Assembly (NCBI GenBank): GCA_030704615.1
Contig: CM060734.1
Coordinates: 62,882,042 to 62,946,041 of the forward strand
DNA length: 64,000 nt
Direction of reading: 5' to 3'
From: Takakia lepidozioides
Taxonomy: Eukaryota > Streptophyta > Takakiopsida > Takakiales > Takakiaceae
The position numbers were made by a program, and so were the translations under genes. Below, piece after piece: positions 11,727-25,124 of this stretch (within the stretch, counting starts at the first letter, position 1; every line of letters begins with the position of its first letter). The notes below the pieces were generated by a model that was not told the origin of the DNA, ran no database searches, and worked only from the letters and a program-made list of their open reading frames with translations.

Positions 11727-14700
11727 TTTTTTTTTTTTTTTTTTTATTTTTTCAGAACAGGGAACAGAGGCCCTGCGGAACTTTATTTAAATGGAGAAAA
11801 GCAGATACACAAGGAAAAAATAACCTTGTTGAGGGAGCCATGGAGACCAACGGATGAGGCACTGCTCCGAACGAGAGCTCTAAGGTAGGTCCTATCGAGA
11901 AGCTAAGAGACAGAGACGTAATGGAAAAACTAGCAGCTTCCTCTCTTCCTTTTGCAGGGCTCAAAAGAAAGGTGAATCCTAGATCTAGTTTTCCTGAAGC
12001 TGCGCTTGTGGCGCCAGTTGACCTCCGGCTCCTCGCCAGCCAGAGGAGAGGTCTTAGTGCTAATTGAACTCCCAGCATGTAGGGAAGGTGTCGCTCTAGG
12101 AAATTCGCAGTTCGGCAAGTCTGGTGCAGAGGATGCCACCCTTTCCCCAAGTCGAGTCAAAACGAGAGAGCAGTTGGTGTCGCTTGCCTTCATAGCTTCG
12201 GTAAAAAGCTGCAACCAACAATTCCCATGCCTTCCGAGCCTCAGACGTGAGCTCTGTATAACAAAACTCTAACACCAGGCATAAAGCTGTCAAACTAAGA
12301 GGAGCATCGAATTTTCCATGTGTGCCACACAACGTGGGCACGGAGCGCAGCCCAAACAGGGCAGTCTGACCAGATAGACCCTTCATATAGGTTGAGAAGG
12401 ATGACAGAGGGAACTCTCGGGAAGTTCTTTCCCCAAGTAGAATGGAACAAGGCAACTTTATCCCAAACCAAGGAGGCAAAAGGGCAAGCAACAAAGATAT
12501 GTTCCATGGTTTCCACAACCGAAGCAGAGCACAGGGGACAGATGGTTAGAGAATCAACAGACATGAGTAATAGGCAAGATGCGATTAGCAACCCTCCACA
12601 GGAAACTACTAATCTTGGCAGACCTCTCTTTTCACAGGACGTCTTTCCACACAGGACCCCATGAAGTCACCTCCTGACTTAGATGCCTCCATTTGTGACA
12701 TAACTTAGCGTCAAAAGAAATGGGAGGTTTCAGCAGAGAGTATTCCATCTTCACAGAGTAGGCAAAAAATGGATCATGTTTCTTCGTCATCCAGCTCCAA
12801 TCTCCAGGGTCAAATTGGAGAAGGCTGATAGGAGCAGAAAGGAACCATCTAAAGGAGTTGTCATAGTGCGCAATATTAACAGGAGGGTGTGGGTCAACTA
12901 GGCCATTCGACATAGAGAAGACCCTGATCGGGAATAAGTCATTCTCTAATACTTTAGACCAGCGAGGGGAGAAAAGGTTACCCATCATGTCAACCTTGAA
13001 CTTCCCACCCAGAAGATACAACTAAACCCTGAAAGTAGCAAGAAAAGCAAAAGACCCCTGTTGCCCCACAGGCCCCTGCTGCCCCACAGAGCCCAACCAA
13101 GCAGGCAACGATCCAAGTTGGCAGGGACGGCAGTGAGGTTGATCCATTCATCCGGGATTTCCTGGACCAACGAACTCCAGCTATTATTGAACACACGAGA
13201 AGAGAGGCCCACATCAGAATTCTGTAACTTCAGGGGATGACCATTTTCCCAAATATGGCTGAAATGAGAGATGCCTCCCATTTCCCGTCTCCCCCAACGG
13301 GCTGTGCAGAGGAGAAGCAGATCCGAATCAGCATTAAAATTTGCGAACAATGGCTGTCTAAGAGCCTCTTCAGGGGTGGATGGCATTCTTTGAAAAAGAT
13401 TGGTCTCATATGGAGCCAGGCATCCCAGATGGACTGCCAGGCTTTAGAGCCAAACTTCGCTGCTCTGGCAGGAGATCCCTGCACCACCCATCTCAATGAG
13501 GGAGGCCACAGGAGAGTAGGAGAGGGCACTGAGTCCATAATGTGCTGCCTGACCAGAAAGCTCCAAGGCGAGGAGGTGTTTGTAAAAGTCCTCGGGACCC
13601 ATTTAGCCAACAGAGCCAGAATTTGAGATTGCGGGTCAAGAATTCCAGGCACACCATTCTTCTTCTTCTGAGTAATTTGATCCCAGCTACCTGGAGACCA
13701 CGCGGAAGCATTGAACCAGGTAGATTGTAAGAGAACTTGGTTGACAACCAACGCTTTGCCAGCAATAGACAGATAAATAGAGGACCAATGAGCAAGCTTA
13801 AGCATAGCAATAACCGGGGCACATCTCTGCTGGTCAGAAATATCATGACCGATTAGATGCCCCAAAAGCACATGAGTCTGGCCATCACCCAGCCAAACAA
13901 GACCTAGATCCTGCCCCCACGGTGCACAGTGAGAGGCCAATAGGGGATCTTTCTTTCTGGAAAGAATCCCAACTGACTTTCCCCAATTGATGGAAAGTCC
14001 GGAGGCACCACAGAAAGTGTCAAGAATGGAGAGAGCGTTGGTGACATTGAGAGCAGAACTGTTGTCTATAAGCAGGACTGTATCATCAGCATAAAGCGAG
14101 GCTTTAATGGTGTAGGGAATAGACATGGCTCTCGGAACTGAAAGGCCTTTTACATGAGGAGAGGCCTCCAAAAGATGCCCTAGCCCGTCTGCTGCGATGA
14201 GGAATAAAAATGGCGCCAAAGGACACCCTTGCCTGACCGATCTATGGAGAAGGAAGGAAGAGGACAACGCCCCATTGACAGACACCCTGCTAGAGGCAGA
14301 AAATAACAAGATGCAGATCCAAGAAAATGAAGTGCATCAGGAGTGCCAGGGGCTGGTTGGAAATGCAGGCATGGTGAAGAGCCTCATTCACTAGGAGAAT
14401 GTTATCCAGTATCATGCGATTTTTCGTGAAGCCTGTCTGCTCCGGACGAATCACTTTGTAAAGGAGGGGCTGCAGCTGGAGCGCCAAGGCCTTTGCTACG
14501 ATCTTATAGACCGAGTTAAGCAAAGTTATGGGTCTGTAGTTCGAAAGAAGGCCTCGATCACCTTTTTTGAAGATCAACGTGATTACCCCTTGAGATAATT
14601 GAGAGGGCAAAATTCCCTTGAACAGGACATCGTTAACCATTGCGAGGAAGTCTCCTCCCACTTCTTGCCAAGGGGTCTTGAAGAACTCAACGGGAATGCC

Positions 14701-14886
14701 ATCTAAACCAGGAGCCTTGAAAGGGCTGAGCTCTTCCACTGCCGTAAGAAGCTCTATAGTCGTGAAAGGAGCAGAGAGAGAATCCTGATCAACAGAAGAG
14801 AGGATCTTCGGAATACAATCCAGAACCTTCGATCGATTATCCATCAAGTCCGGGGTGTAGGCCCTCTTTTTGAAAAGATCCGACAA
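11727..14886 (-). mobile_element. 5'-truncated APE-type LINE (reverse transcriptase), degenerate
   Basis: On the minus strand the element runs from 14886 down to an oligo-A tail, seen as a T-run at about 11727-11757. The first part reads PFKAPGLDGIPVEFFKTPW, NYRPITLLNSVYKIVAKALA and RPEQTGFTKNRMILDN, the N-terminal palm and fingers of LINE RT. The second part (14309-13230) reads SVRQGCPLAPFLFLIAADG (motif B), SLYADDTVLLIDNS (motif C, YADD) and GLSINWGKS. The stretch with the motif A aspartate is deleted at the join near 14300. The C-terminal part (12591-12295) has the zinc-finger-like CPLCSASVVETMEHIFVACP, and a basic tail precedes the stop. The endonuclease part is missing, so it is a dead 5'-truncated copy. 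It belongs to the same family as the plus-strand element at 40.8 kb (shared CGASGL-INW-KSVG and DLGL-WL). Confidence 0.9.
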
Positions 14887-15121
14887 GTAATGTCTTCACA
14901 AGTTAACATATCTAGCTACTAAACTATAGTACATATAATCAATTTAGTACACATAATATTATATTCTCGATAGCCTATATATATAGAAGGTAGTATGTGT
15001 CTTTTTATAATTATTATCAATAATGTGTGGTAGGAGCTGCAAAGTTCAAATACTCCATATTGAGCACCACTTTGAGTCAAAAAGGTCAAGAAAGACAAAC
15101 GACCAAAACAAGATGTACTAT

Positions 15122-15416
15122 GGTTAAGAGAAAAATTTGTAATACTTTGGTAAATTAACTTGTAAACTGTGGTTACAAGAAAAATTTGTATTACTTTGGT
15201 AAATTAACTTGTAAACTGTGGTTAAAAGAAACATTTGTATTACTTTGGTAAATTAACTTGTAAACTGTGGTTACAAGAAAAATTTGTATTACTTTGGTAA
15301 ATTAACCTGTAAACTGTGGTTAAAAGAAAAATTTGTATTACTTTGGTAAATTAACTTGTAAACTGTGGTTAAAAGAAAAATTTGTATTACTTTGGTAAAT
15401 TAAACTTGTAAACTGC
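15122..15416. repeat. 49-bp tandem repeat, six units
   Basis: Units start at 15122, 15171, 15220, 15269, 15318 and 15367, each beginning GGTTAMAAGAAAAATTTG or near it and ending CTTGTAAACTG. Variation is a few substitutions and one inserted base in the last unit. No spacers, so not CRISPR. Strongly AT-rich. Confidence 0.97.
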
Positions 15417-15505
15417 CTTACCTAAACGACGAGGCGACTAGAAAGGGGTCCCCTCTTTTTCATCCAGTTGTAGTGGATGAAGACGGATGAAGCTGCCGTC
15501 TGAAC

Positions 15506-16006
15506 CAGTGTTGTACCGGTATATAGGGTATCGCCTGGTATGTGCACAGGTATATGCACTATGTGCACAGGTATATGCACTGGTATTAGATACCAGTCTG
15601 GTATAATTTGGGAGAATACTTGGGCATATACCAGGACCAGGCTGGTATCAGTTTTTCATACCAGCCACAATACCAGTACTCCCCCAACGTTTTCCTCATT
15701 TAGTCTGGTATGTATAGTATACTAATCTATGTGTATATATGCCTACATATTTGTACTTATGTATATTTATTTCCTTATTGTATTGTATTTGTTTTCACTT
15801 GATACTTGCTATTTGATGAACTTGTTATTCAATGATGGCTTTGGATACCAGAATTGATATCTCATACCAGCTGGTATTGTGGTCAGTCATACCAGTATCT
15901 GGAAAAAGATACATTTATTATTATATAGACCAGACTGGTATGAAAGTTTTGCGATACGTCTAGGACCAGTCTGGTATGTCCTAAAACTGATACCAGTACA
16001 ACACTG
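15506..16006. mobile_element. Non-autonomous hAT-type element (MITE), 501 bp
   Basis: The ends are inverted copies of CAGTGTTGTACYGGTAT, with the CAG start typical of hAT transposons. They are flanked by an 8-bp target-site duplication with one mismatch: GTCTGAAC at 15498-15505 and GTCGGAAC at 16007-16014. Inside both ends the heptamer CTGGTAT or its complement ATACCAG occurs more than a dozen times in both orientations, often in pairs. hAT transposases are known to bind short subterminal repeats of this kind. There is no coding capacity. Confidence 0.85.
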
Positions 16007-16273
16007 GTCGGAACAGAAAATGTAGCCTGCAAAGACCTGATCTACACGCTCTAATTGTAAGCGCCCCAACAAATTGATTTCCCTGCCGTCAAGAATTTTC
16101 GTAAGGCAGGGCCGGTCGGACGATTAGTGGCCCTATTGATGCAGTTAGGAAAAATAATAGTCTGCTGCTGTGTACTAATGGCTACGACTAGCAGATTAGG
16201 GTTCAATTTTCTTAAGGGTAGGTAGTTGATTATTTCGTGCAAATGCTAGCTTGTTAACACTAACTACTGACTA

Positions 16274-19164
<2,891 letters not shown>

Positions 19165-19346
19165 GCACCGTCCTTGTAGCTTTCTTTAGACAACTAGTTT
19201 CTGTTGCTTTGCAAAACGCTCAAGCTCAATCTATTTTAGCAGAGGTTGCTGAGGCGGCTTCATCTCGCCTCCCTGCACTCTCTGATCCACCCTCTTTCAT
19301 GTTGTCTGACCTTCTTCAGAATGTAGGTGATACTAGAATAGTTTGA
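19165..19346 (+). mobile_element. 3' scrap of the endonuclease-type LINE
   Basis: The frame VLVAFFRQLVSVALQNAQAQ...SSRLPALSDPP...LSDLLQNVG is homologous to the last ~60 residues of the large element at 54.2-58.0 kb (VLVAYYRQRVSVALQRAQA...SSRLPPLPDTL...LPDLLQDVG). It is therefore a severely 5'-truncated copy of the same family. Confidence 0.8.
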
Positions 19347-21452
19347 TTTCTTTCTTTGTGTTAATATATCTAGCTCTACGAGCTTTGGTTGTTTCCTCTT
19401 GGGGACAGTTACACCCATTTGTACAGTCACCCCACTTGGGTCTTTTTATAAAGCTATGCAGGATCCTTTCATTTTTATATATTTTTGCTAACTTCAAGAT
19501 ATTGTTGTTGAAGGGAACATATTTATTTATTTATTTAGCAGGACTTGAGTGTCCCACCTGGGCACAAGCTCGTTATGTTCCCTAAGTGTTCCATTGATGG
19601 ATGAATGTAGATATTCTATGATGAATTATGTAGATGAATGTTTAGTGGTTATTTTTGTAAAGTAATGTGCCTATGATGATACCGTCAGTGAGGTCAGGCT
19701 ATGGAGTCCAATATCTTTGTATCCTTCGCTTTCAAGGAGTGAGCTGGAGAGGGTTTGACAGTGAATCTGTTTGCAAGGATATTGTTACTTGTTCTAAGAT
19801 GAAGCGCATCGCAGGGCATCACAGAGTCTTTGCCGCAACCAAAGAGGGGCACACCGGATTCTGAGACAACTGCAAGTGGTAGAGAATATGCTCCGTTCCA
19901 CCAGATACAGACAGTGGGTTCTTTAATGGAGAAGATACAATCGTTCCTGTTAGGTATGGACATTTATCAATGAGGTAGATTCTTAAACATCTGTAGATTG
20001 GTATACATATCTTCTACTTAGAAGTGCAGAAGACTTTCCATTCCAGTTTCGTTGTTTAGGTTGTTTTTATGTCATGTGCTCATGTAGAGAATGTAATGTA
20101 TTCATGAGACGACGTATGCCGTAGTCTTGTGGCCATAGACCCTGCGCCTAGTTTGTGCGGAACAAAAGGGGCCACAAACTACCTTTGTGAGGCATCTATA
20201 TAGATCCCAAAAAAGGGTTGGTGAGAGAGGGCAGCCCTGTTTGATGCTATCAACTTCTGACGAGATTCTCCTGCGCCCTTGACCATGTCAATGAGAGTCC
20301 CATACCTAGATAAGATGGCATATATGATGTTAGAAGGGTGTGAAGCCTAAGCATGATTAGGGAGGGAGAGAATGCACATATGAGTTGACGAGATGTTATA
20401 TTGTCTCTCGCTGCTCATGTAGAGCTGAAAATCTGCATAATGGCTCTCAACATTGGACATTGCCAGCGGGAAACAGATTCTTTTCTCATCTATAGAAAGA
20501 CAACCTCAATTCTTCTGTCAATCACACACTCAAGTTGAGCCAGGGAGAAGGTGAGGGGAAAATATTTTATGTATGAGCAGAATTTATTCTTTGCCCTTCA
20601 TTCTTGGGTTTGGTTGGTAGCCATGCACAATGTTGGAGTTGCAATGGCCACAAGCTTTGGGCTGGTTGTACCGAATGTTAAGAATGTTTAACGTCTCTCT
20701 GTACTGGAGGTAAACTCCCCTTTCCTCTGTGCACTGGTTTTCTATCTTAGCAGGCTGTCAGGCTTAGGATATCAGAATCGACCGTCTCATACATTTATTC
20801 CATCCTACTGTTAGACTCAGGTCCGCCGATAAGCACATAGGGCTAGACAGATCAAAAGAATAGATGCTCAATCATGTCTACATGATGATGAAGTTCAAAC
20901 TGCTACTGTATCCATGTACTATAAGGCACACATAGCTGATCTGAATGACCAGGGGCCGGTTGCCATGGAGTTGATACCTCCCATGGTTACAGCCTACGAG
21001 ACTCAAATCTGGAGTCGTCGTGGCGATTGAGCACAGACAAATCTTTTACCTAGAATTGAGTATTCATGGTCCACTGGCATGTGCCTCATATCAGAAAAGA
21101 TAAGATTGAATTCAGCAGTGCCGCTCTTCCCTTCTTTTTTGCAAAGTGACCGTCAGTGCAACAACACCCACGTTTATCCATCAATTCGAAGATCGGCGAG
21201 CCCTGTCAACCAAATCAAACCCTTTTTAAGAAGAAATATGAAATGGCTGAGTTGTATTTCTATTTATCTTAAAACTGGGAAATTAGGAGTGTAATTTATA
21301 GTTGTTAGTGCTGGTTTCTTTCAGAGGTTCTTGTTGAGGGGCCCGCTTTCATTCTCCCTTCTCTTTTCTTTATTGGATATGCTTCGAAGGCTCCCAAGAC
21401 ATTATTAAGTTTCTTTTTTTCCTGTTTCTTTCTTTCTCAAATTGCAACGGAG
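19347..21452. other. Intergenic or intronic stretch, mostly unrecognised
   Basis: A 90-bp piece near 20105-20190 (TGTGGCCATAGACCC...) belongs to the LINE-like 3' fragment family seen at 4 kb and 25.9 kb. If the E2 exon at 21453 belongs to a real gene, earlier exons should lie here or further left, but I could not find any with lipoyl, E3-binding or early catalytic-domain likeness. Confidence 0.4.
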
Positions 21453-21668
21453 ATAACTCGACTAAATCAACTGGCGGGGACAAATATACTGGCACCAGAA
21501 GAGCTCTCGGGAGGAACAATCACTGTCACCAATTTTGGGGCTATAGGTGGGAAATTTGGTTCACCAATTCTCAACCTCCCCGAAGTTGCAATAGTTGCAA
21601 TTGGGAGAATACAGAAGGTGCCCCGGTTAGCAGATGATGGCAGTGTCTTTAATTCTTCTGGAATGACG
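21453..21668 (+). CDS. Exon of branched-chain 2-oxoacid dehydrogenase E2 (lipoamide acyltransferase)
   Basis: Seventy-two codons read ITRLNQLAGTNILAPEELSG, GTITVTNFGAIGGKFGSPIL, NLPEVAIVAIGRIQKVPRLA and DDGSVFNSSGMT, closing at a good donor (ACG|GTGAGT). This matches the C-terminal catalytic domain of the mitochondrial BCKDH E2 subunit, which transfers acyl groups to CoA in Val/Leu/Ile breakdown. The next exon, which should carry the catalytic DHRVLDG-type motif, was not found within about 1.3 kb downstream. In the family, coding likeness continues a little upstream (IATE before ITR), yet the position before it ends in CAA rather than an AG acceptor. The only AG is inside the conserved part at 21451-21452. 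It may be a lone pseudo-exon or part of a gene with very long introns. Confidence 0.75.
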
Positions 21669-21966
21669 GTGAGTATGCATCCCTTTCTTGTCTGATTGAG
21701 ACTTGTTCACAAATATGCCAGGGCAATCTGTCTAGGTTGGATGTGCGGATGGACTTCCACCAGTATGTAGAGCATCTGCCTGATGACCAAGATCCATGGA
21801 GAGAGGTTTACCAATTAGACTCCGCTGCTCTAAGCTTCTTGCACGGAGAGTTGGATACTGAAAAGAGTGGTACATGAGCAACAAGTGTGCAAGAGTGCGA
21901 CACTGCCATACAGTGCACAGAAAGAGAGTTTATATTCTGGTTTTTTCTAATGATTGGAAGTAACAG

Positions 21967-22073
21967 GTGGAGGTGCTAGTCAGCAAAATAGCCACGCATT
22001 ACACAATGGAGATTCAAGCATATGTTGGCAATTTATTTCTCGACACTGACATATTTGCGAAACTGCATCAAGG
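21967..22073 (+). other. Possible exon of unknown protein
   Basis: Between an acceptor-like TAACAG and a donor-like GG|GTACGC, one frame is open (VEVLVSKIATHYTMEIQAYV, GNLFLDTDIFAKLHQ). I do not recognise the family and it does not resemble the missing E2 C-terminus. Another open patch at about 21745-21876 (VEHLPDDQDPWREVYQLD) is equally unassigned. Confidence 0.2.
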
Positions 22074-25000
22074 GTACGCACATTCCTTTCATCTACAAAC
22101 ACTTCATGCTATTGTTTGCTAGTTACTTCACTTAGTCAGTATGTGTTCTCCTACCCACCCCTGAAAGGGGGCAGTAGCCGTAAGGCGAAGTGACTCTTAG
22201 TTACGCCGGCCCCAGCCGGAGTCATCTCTCTTCTCATATTGTTTAAATGTTATGGAGGGAGAGAGAGAGAGAAAGTCAGATAGAAGGCACCGAGGTACCA
22301 TGCATTGGAACTTCCCAGACCTAAATAAGACTGCATATAGTTTAAGGGTGGTACATACTACAATATGATCTATTTTGAGATTGTAGGTCTTACACGCACA
22401 TTTGATATCGACTTTATATACTAGATATATTTATGTCATATATCTACTTGATATATAGGCTATCTAGTACATATGAAAGTTGTTTAAACGTGTTTAGTAC
22501 TACTATAGTGTACATAAATTGTCAAGTAACATCTGGTCATGGTTTTGGACATTCTGTTCTGACATTTCGGTCTAAGTGCCAATATCGGTGCAAAAGTATT
22601 CAATGTTGTATATATTGGTGTTGGAATTGAGTGCTATATGGAGGGAAAAAACATTGGGCATTTGAAATCCCTACAGATACTGCACGTTGATATTCCATCA
22701 TTCTTGTTCGTCACATTTAGATATGGCAAACACCGGGGAGCGGGACATTGATACAGAGTTGTCAAAAGAAGGGTTGGTTCGACAGCATGACTATCCGTAT
22801 GTTGCCGGAGATTGCCTCTTTGATTCAATGGCTTTCCTTTTGAACATTTAAAAAAAATGTTGGATTTCCATTCGCAACCAGCTATAGATTGCTTTCAAAC
22901 TTCCCAACCATGTTAATCGTTTTATTCATCCAACAAAAGATTAATCCGATCAACATTATAGCTTTTAGTATTGTTGCTAGATTTTTGACCATTAAAATAA
23001 TTATACACATTTTTTTACCAACAATAAAAAAATATGTCAATTTATCCTTCGTCCAACCCTTTTACAAAATTAAATGGCAGGACCTACGTGTATGTCACGC
23101 CTTATTTATTTTGCATCATACTGTTTACTATATTTAGCATTTATTCAGTGGAATAGAAATTAATAATCAGAATTTAGATTAGTAGTAAGTATAATTTGGG
23201 TAATGAGAACCCTAATCAGCACTCTAAGCACAGTGGAGTGCCTTAGAGCATTCTGGTGGGTTCAACCTCGAAACAAAGACGGCCATGTAACCAAACATGC
23301 CAGACCTGGGAAGGCCAAAGATTTCGAAGTTGACATGAACTTCAATGTTGGCGAGATGGTTGTTCAACACCGAGAAGTTCAAAAGTCAAGCAGGGCAAGT
23401 CGGACTCGTTAAGGTAACTGGCAAGTGAAGTAATGGATAATCTGTGATTGGAAAAACCCCTGGCATCCCATGCAGTAAAATGCCGTCTGGCTATGGCTTC
23501 CTTTCATAGATTACTTTTTTCTTCACTTCCTAGTCATCCGTGGCAGGGTGGATGCCAACTCAGAGCAAAAGCCTAGCAATTTATGAAAGATGTGTAATCA
23601 AGGAGGTGTCGCGATGAGTGTTGTTGGGGATTCCCGGGCAGGCCTGGTGGGTAGGCTTTTGGGCTTTTCCAAGTATTGAGATGTCTCATCCTTGGTTTCT
23701 TTGAAGCTTCCGACTCTTCTGCTTGCAGGCAAGTCCATTGTGGTCACAAAGTCCTGAAGCAGGTGCCATAGCCTTCCCGCAGAGCCAGTCTCTGCCACTT
23801 GACAGATCACCATGAATGGTAGTGTCCTTGTACTGTGCAACCAATGGGTTGGGTCAGGATTGGAAAAGGCTCTCTTTACAGCCTCCACTCTGCAGGCAAC
23901 CTGCTGAAAGTCACACATAGCAACTTACTATGCAATACTTTTGCAACTACAGCTTGACATGAACTACAATATAGATATTAGCTTTTAAGAACTTCAATTG
24001 CATTGTTGCCATTGTTCAAACGAAAATCTTGTTTCAGCCATTTGAGCAGAACTTATACAATCGCTCAAAAGATTGGGCTCTTCTCAGAGCCTACTCAAAA
24101 GTCTAACTGATGGTCACTCACGACTGTTGGCCCTATGGCGGTACAGGTCATGCCATTTCTGAGAATTTCTTCGAAAAATTACACTTCAATGTACTAGGGA
24201 ATGGACCCCACAAAGCCATTATGGTGGGGAAGCCACCTGTAGAATTTTGGTGAGCCCGGTAGGAAGATGTCTCTGCTATCCCAAGTGATCACCACGTTGG
24301 TTGGCTGTGGCAGAAGTTCAACGTCTATTTTGATGTGATCTGGCCTATGTGAAGACTGCCCATCTTGTATACGTGCACGTTTGGCTTGCGGAGTGGGAGG
24401 AATTGAACTGAATACATGCAGCTGCCTTGGTCTTAAATGTGTTGACCTCGGGCATCCATGGATCCTATCAAGTATGTGCTCTGTGTTCACCATCATATTT
24501 GCTTCTCTCAGGTCTTGTGCAATTTCTTTGTGTATGGTCTGCATTTGTGTAGGTGAGACATTTGCGGTTGAACAGAAGGGAATCAACAGTTTAACTTGAC
24601 TTATAGGACTCAAGCCATAGTAGGGAAATCACGTGCTACCAATTTCTTGAGAAAGCAAATGAGTTGCTTGAATAAGGAGCAATTTGTTAGTGTAAAAGTT
24701 CTATTCCGTAGCTTGTTCACAAGTTGCTGAAATCTCCTTTGACATGTAACTAGATCCTAAAGACCTCTCCCTAATCTCCCAAACCATGAGTAATTTAAAA
24801 GAAAACATATCCCTCCTGAATGCTCTGCAATCCTTTTTGTGATCTCCTACCCGTGCACGCCATATACAGCAAAAACAAAAATGGGGAGTTTACATTTAAT
24901 CACTTTATGACCGCCGATATGGATCTGTTGACTTGGTGCAAACCTCTAAGACTTCCGATCCTGAGTGAGGAATACCCCTTTCGAGATGGCTGTGCAAGAT

Positions 25001-25124
25001 AGGCAGTCAATAGCCCATTCCACTCCTCTGAGAAAATAAGAAACTGCTCCGACAATGACTGCAGGCGCCGGTTCTGGGACATTTGAACAACGAGAGTGGG
25101 CTCAGCCAGTACAACTTGCATCTC
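22074..25124. other. Three-kilobase stretch without recognisable genes
   Basis: AT-rich, with frames of 60-140 codons on both strands (for example minus 24613-24194 and minus 23918-23598). None shows family motifs or consistent splice sites. The 24613-24194 frame has a hydrophilic composition and could be old coding debris. Confidence 0.4.

Noticed and set aside
15122-15416. CRISPR-like periodic repeat
   Set aside because: The 49-bp units are directly adjacent with no unique spacers, and the context is a plant genome; it is an ordinary tandem repeat.
22140-22220. GC-rich stem (GCCGGCCCCAGCCGG) resembling a structured RNA
   Set aside because: A short isolated palindrome without a conserved fold or promoter; probably chance or repeat debris.
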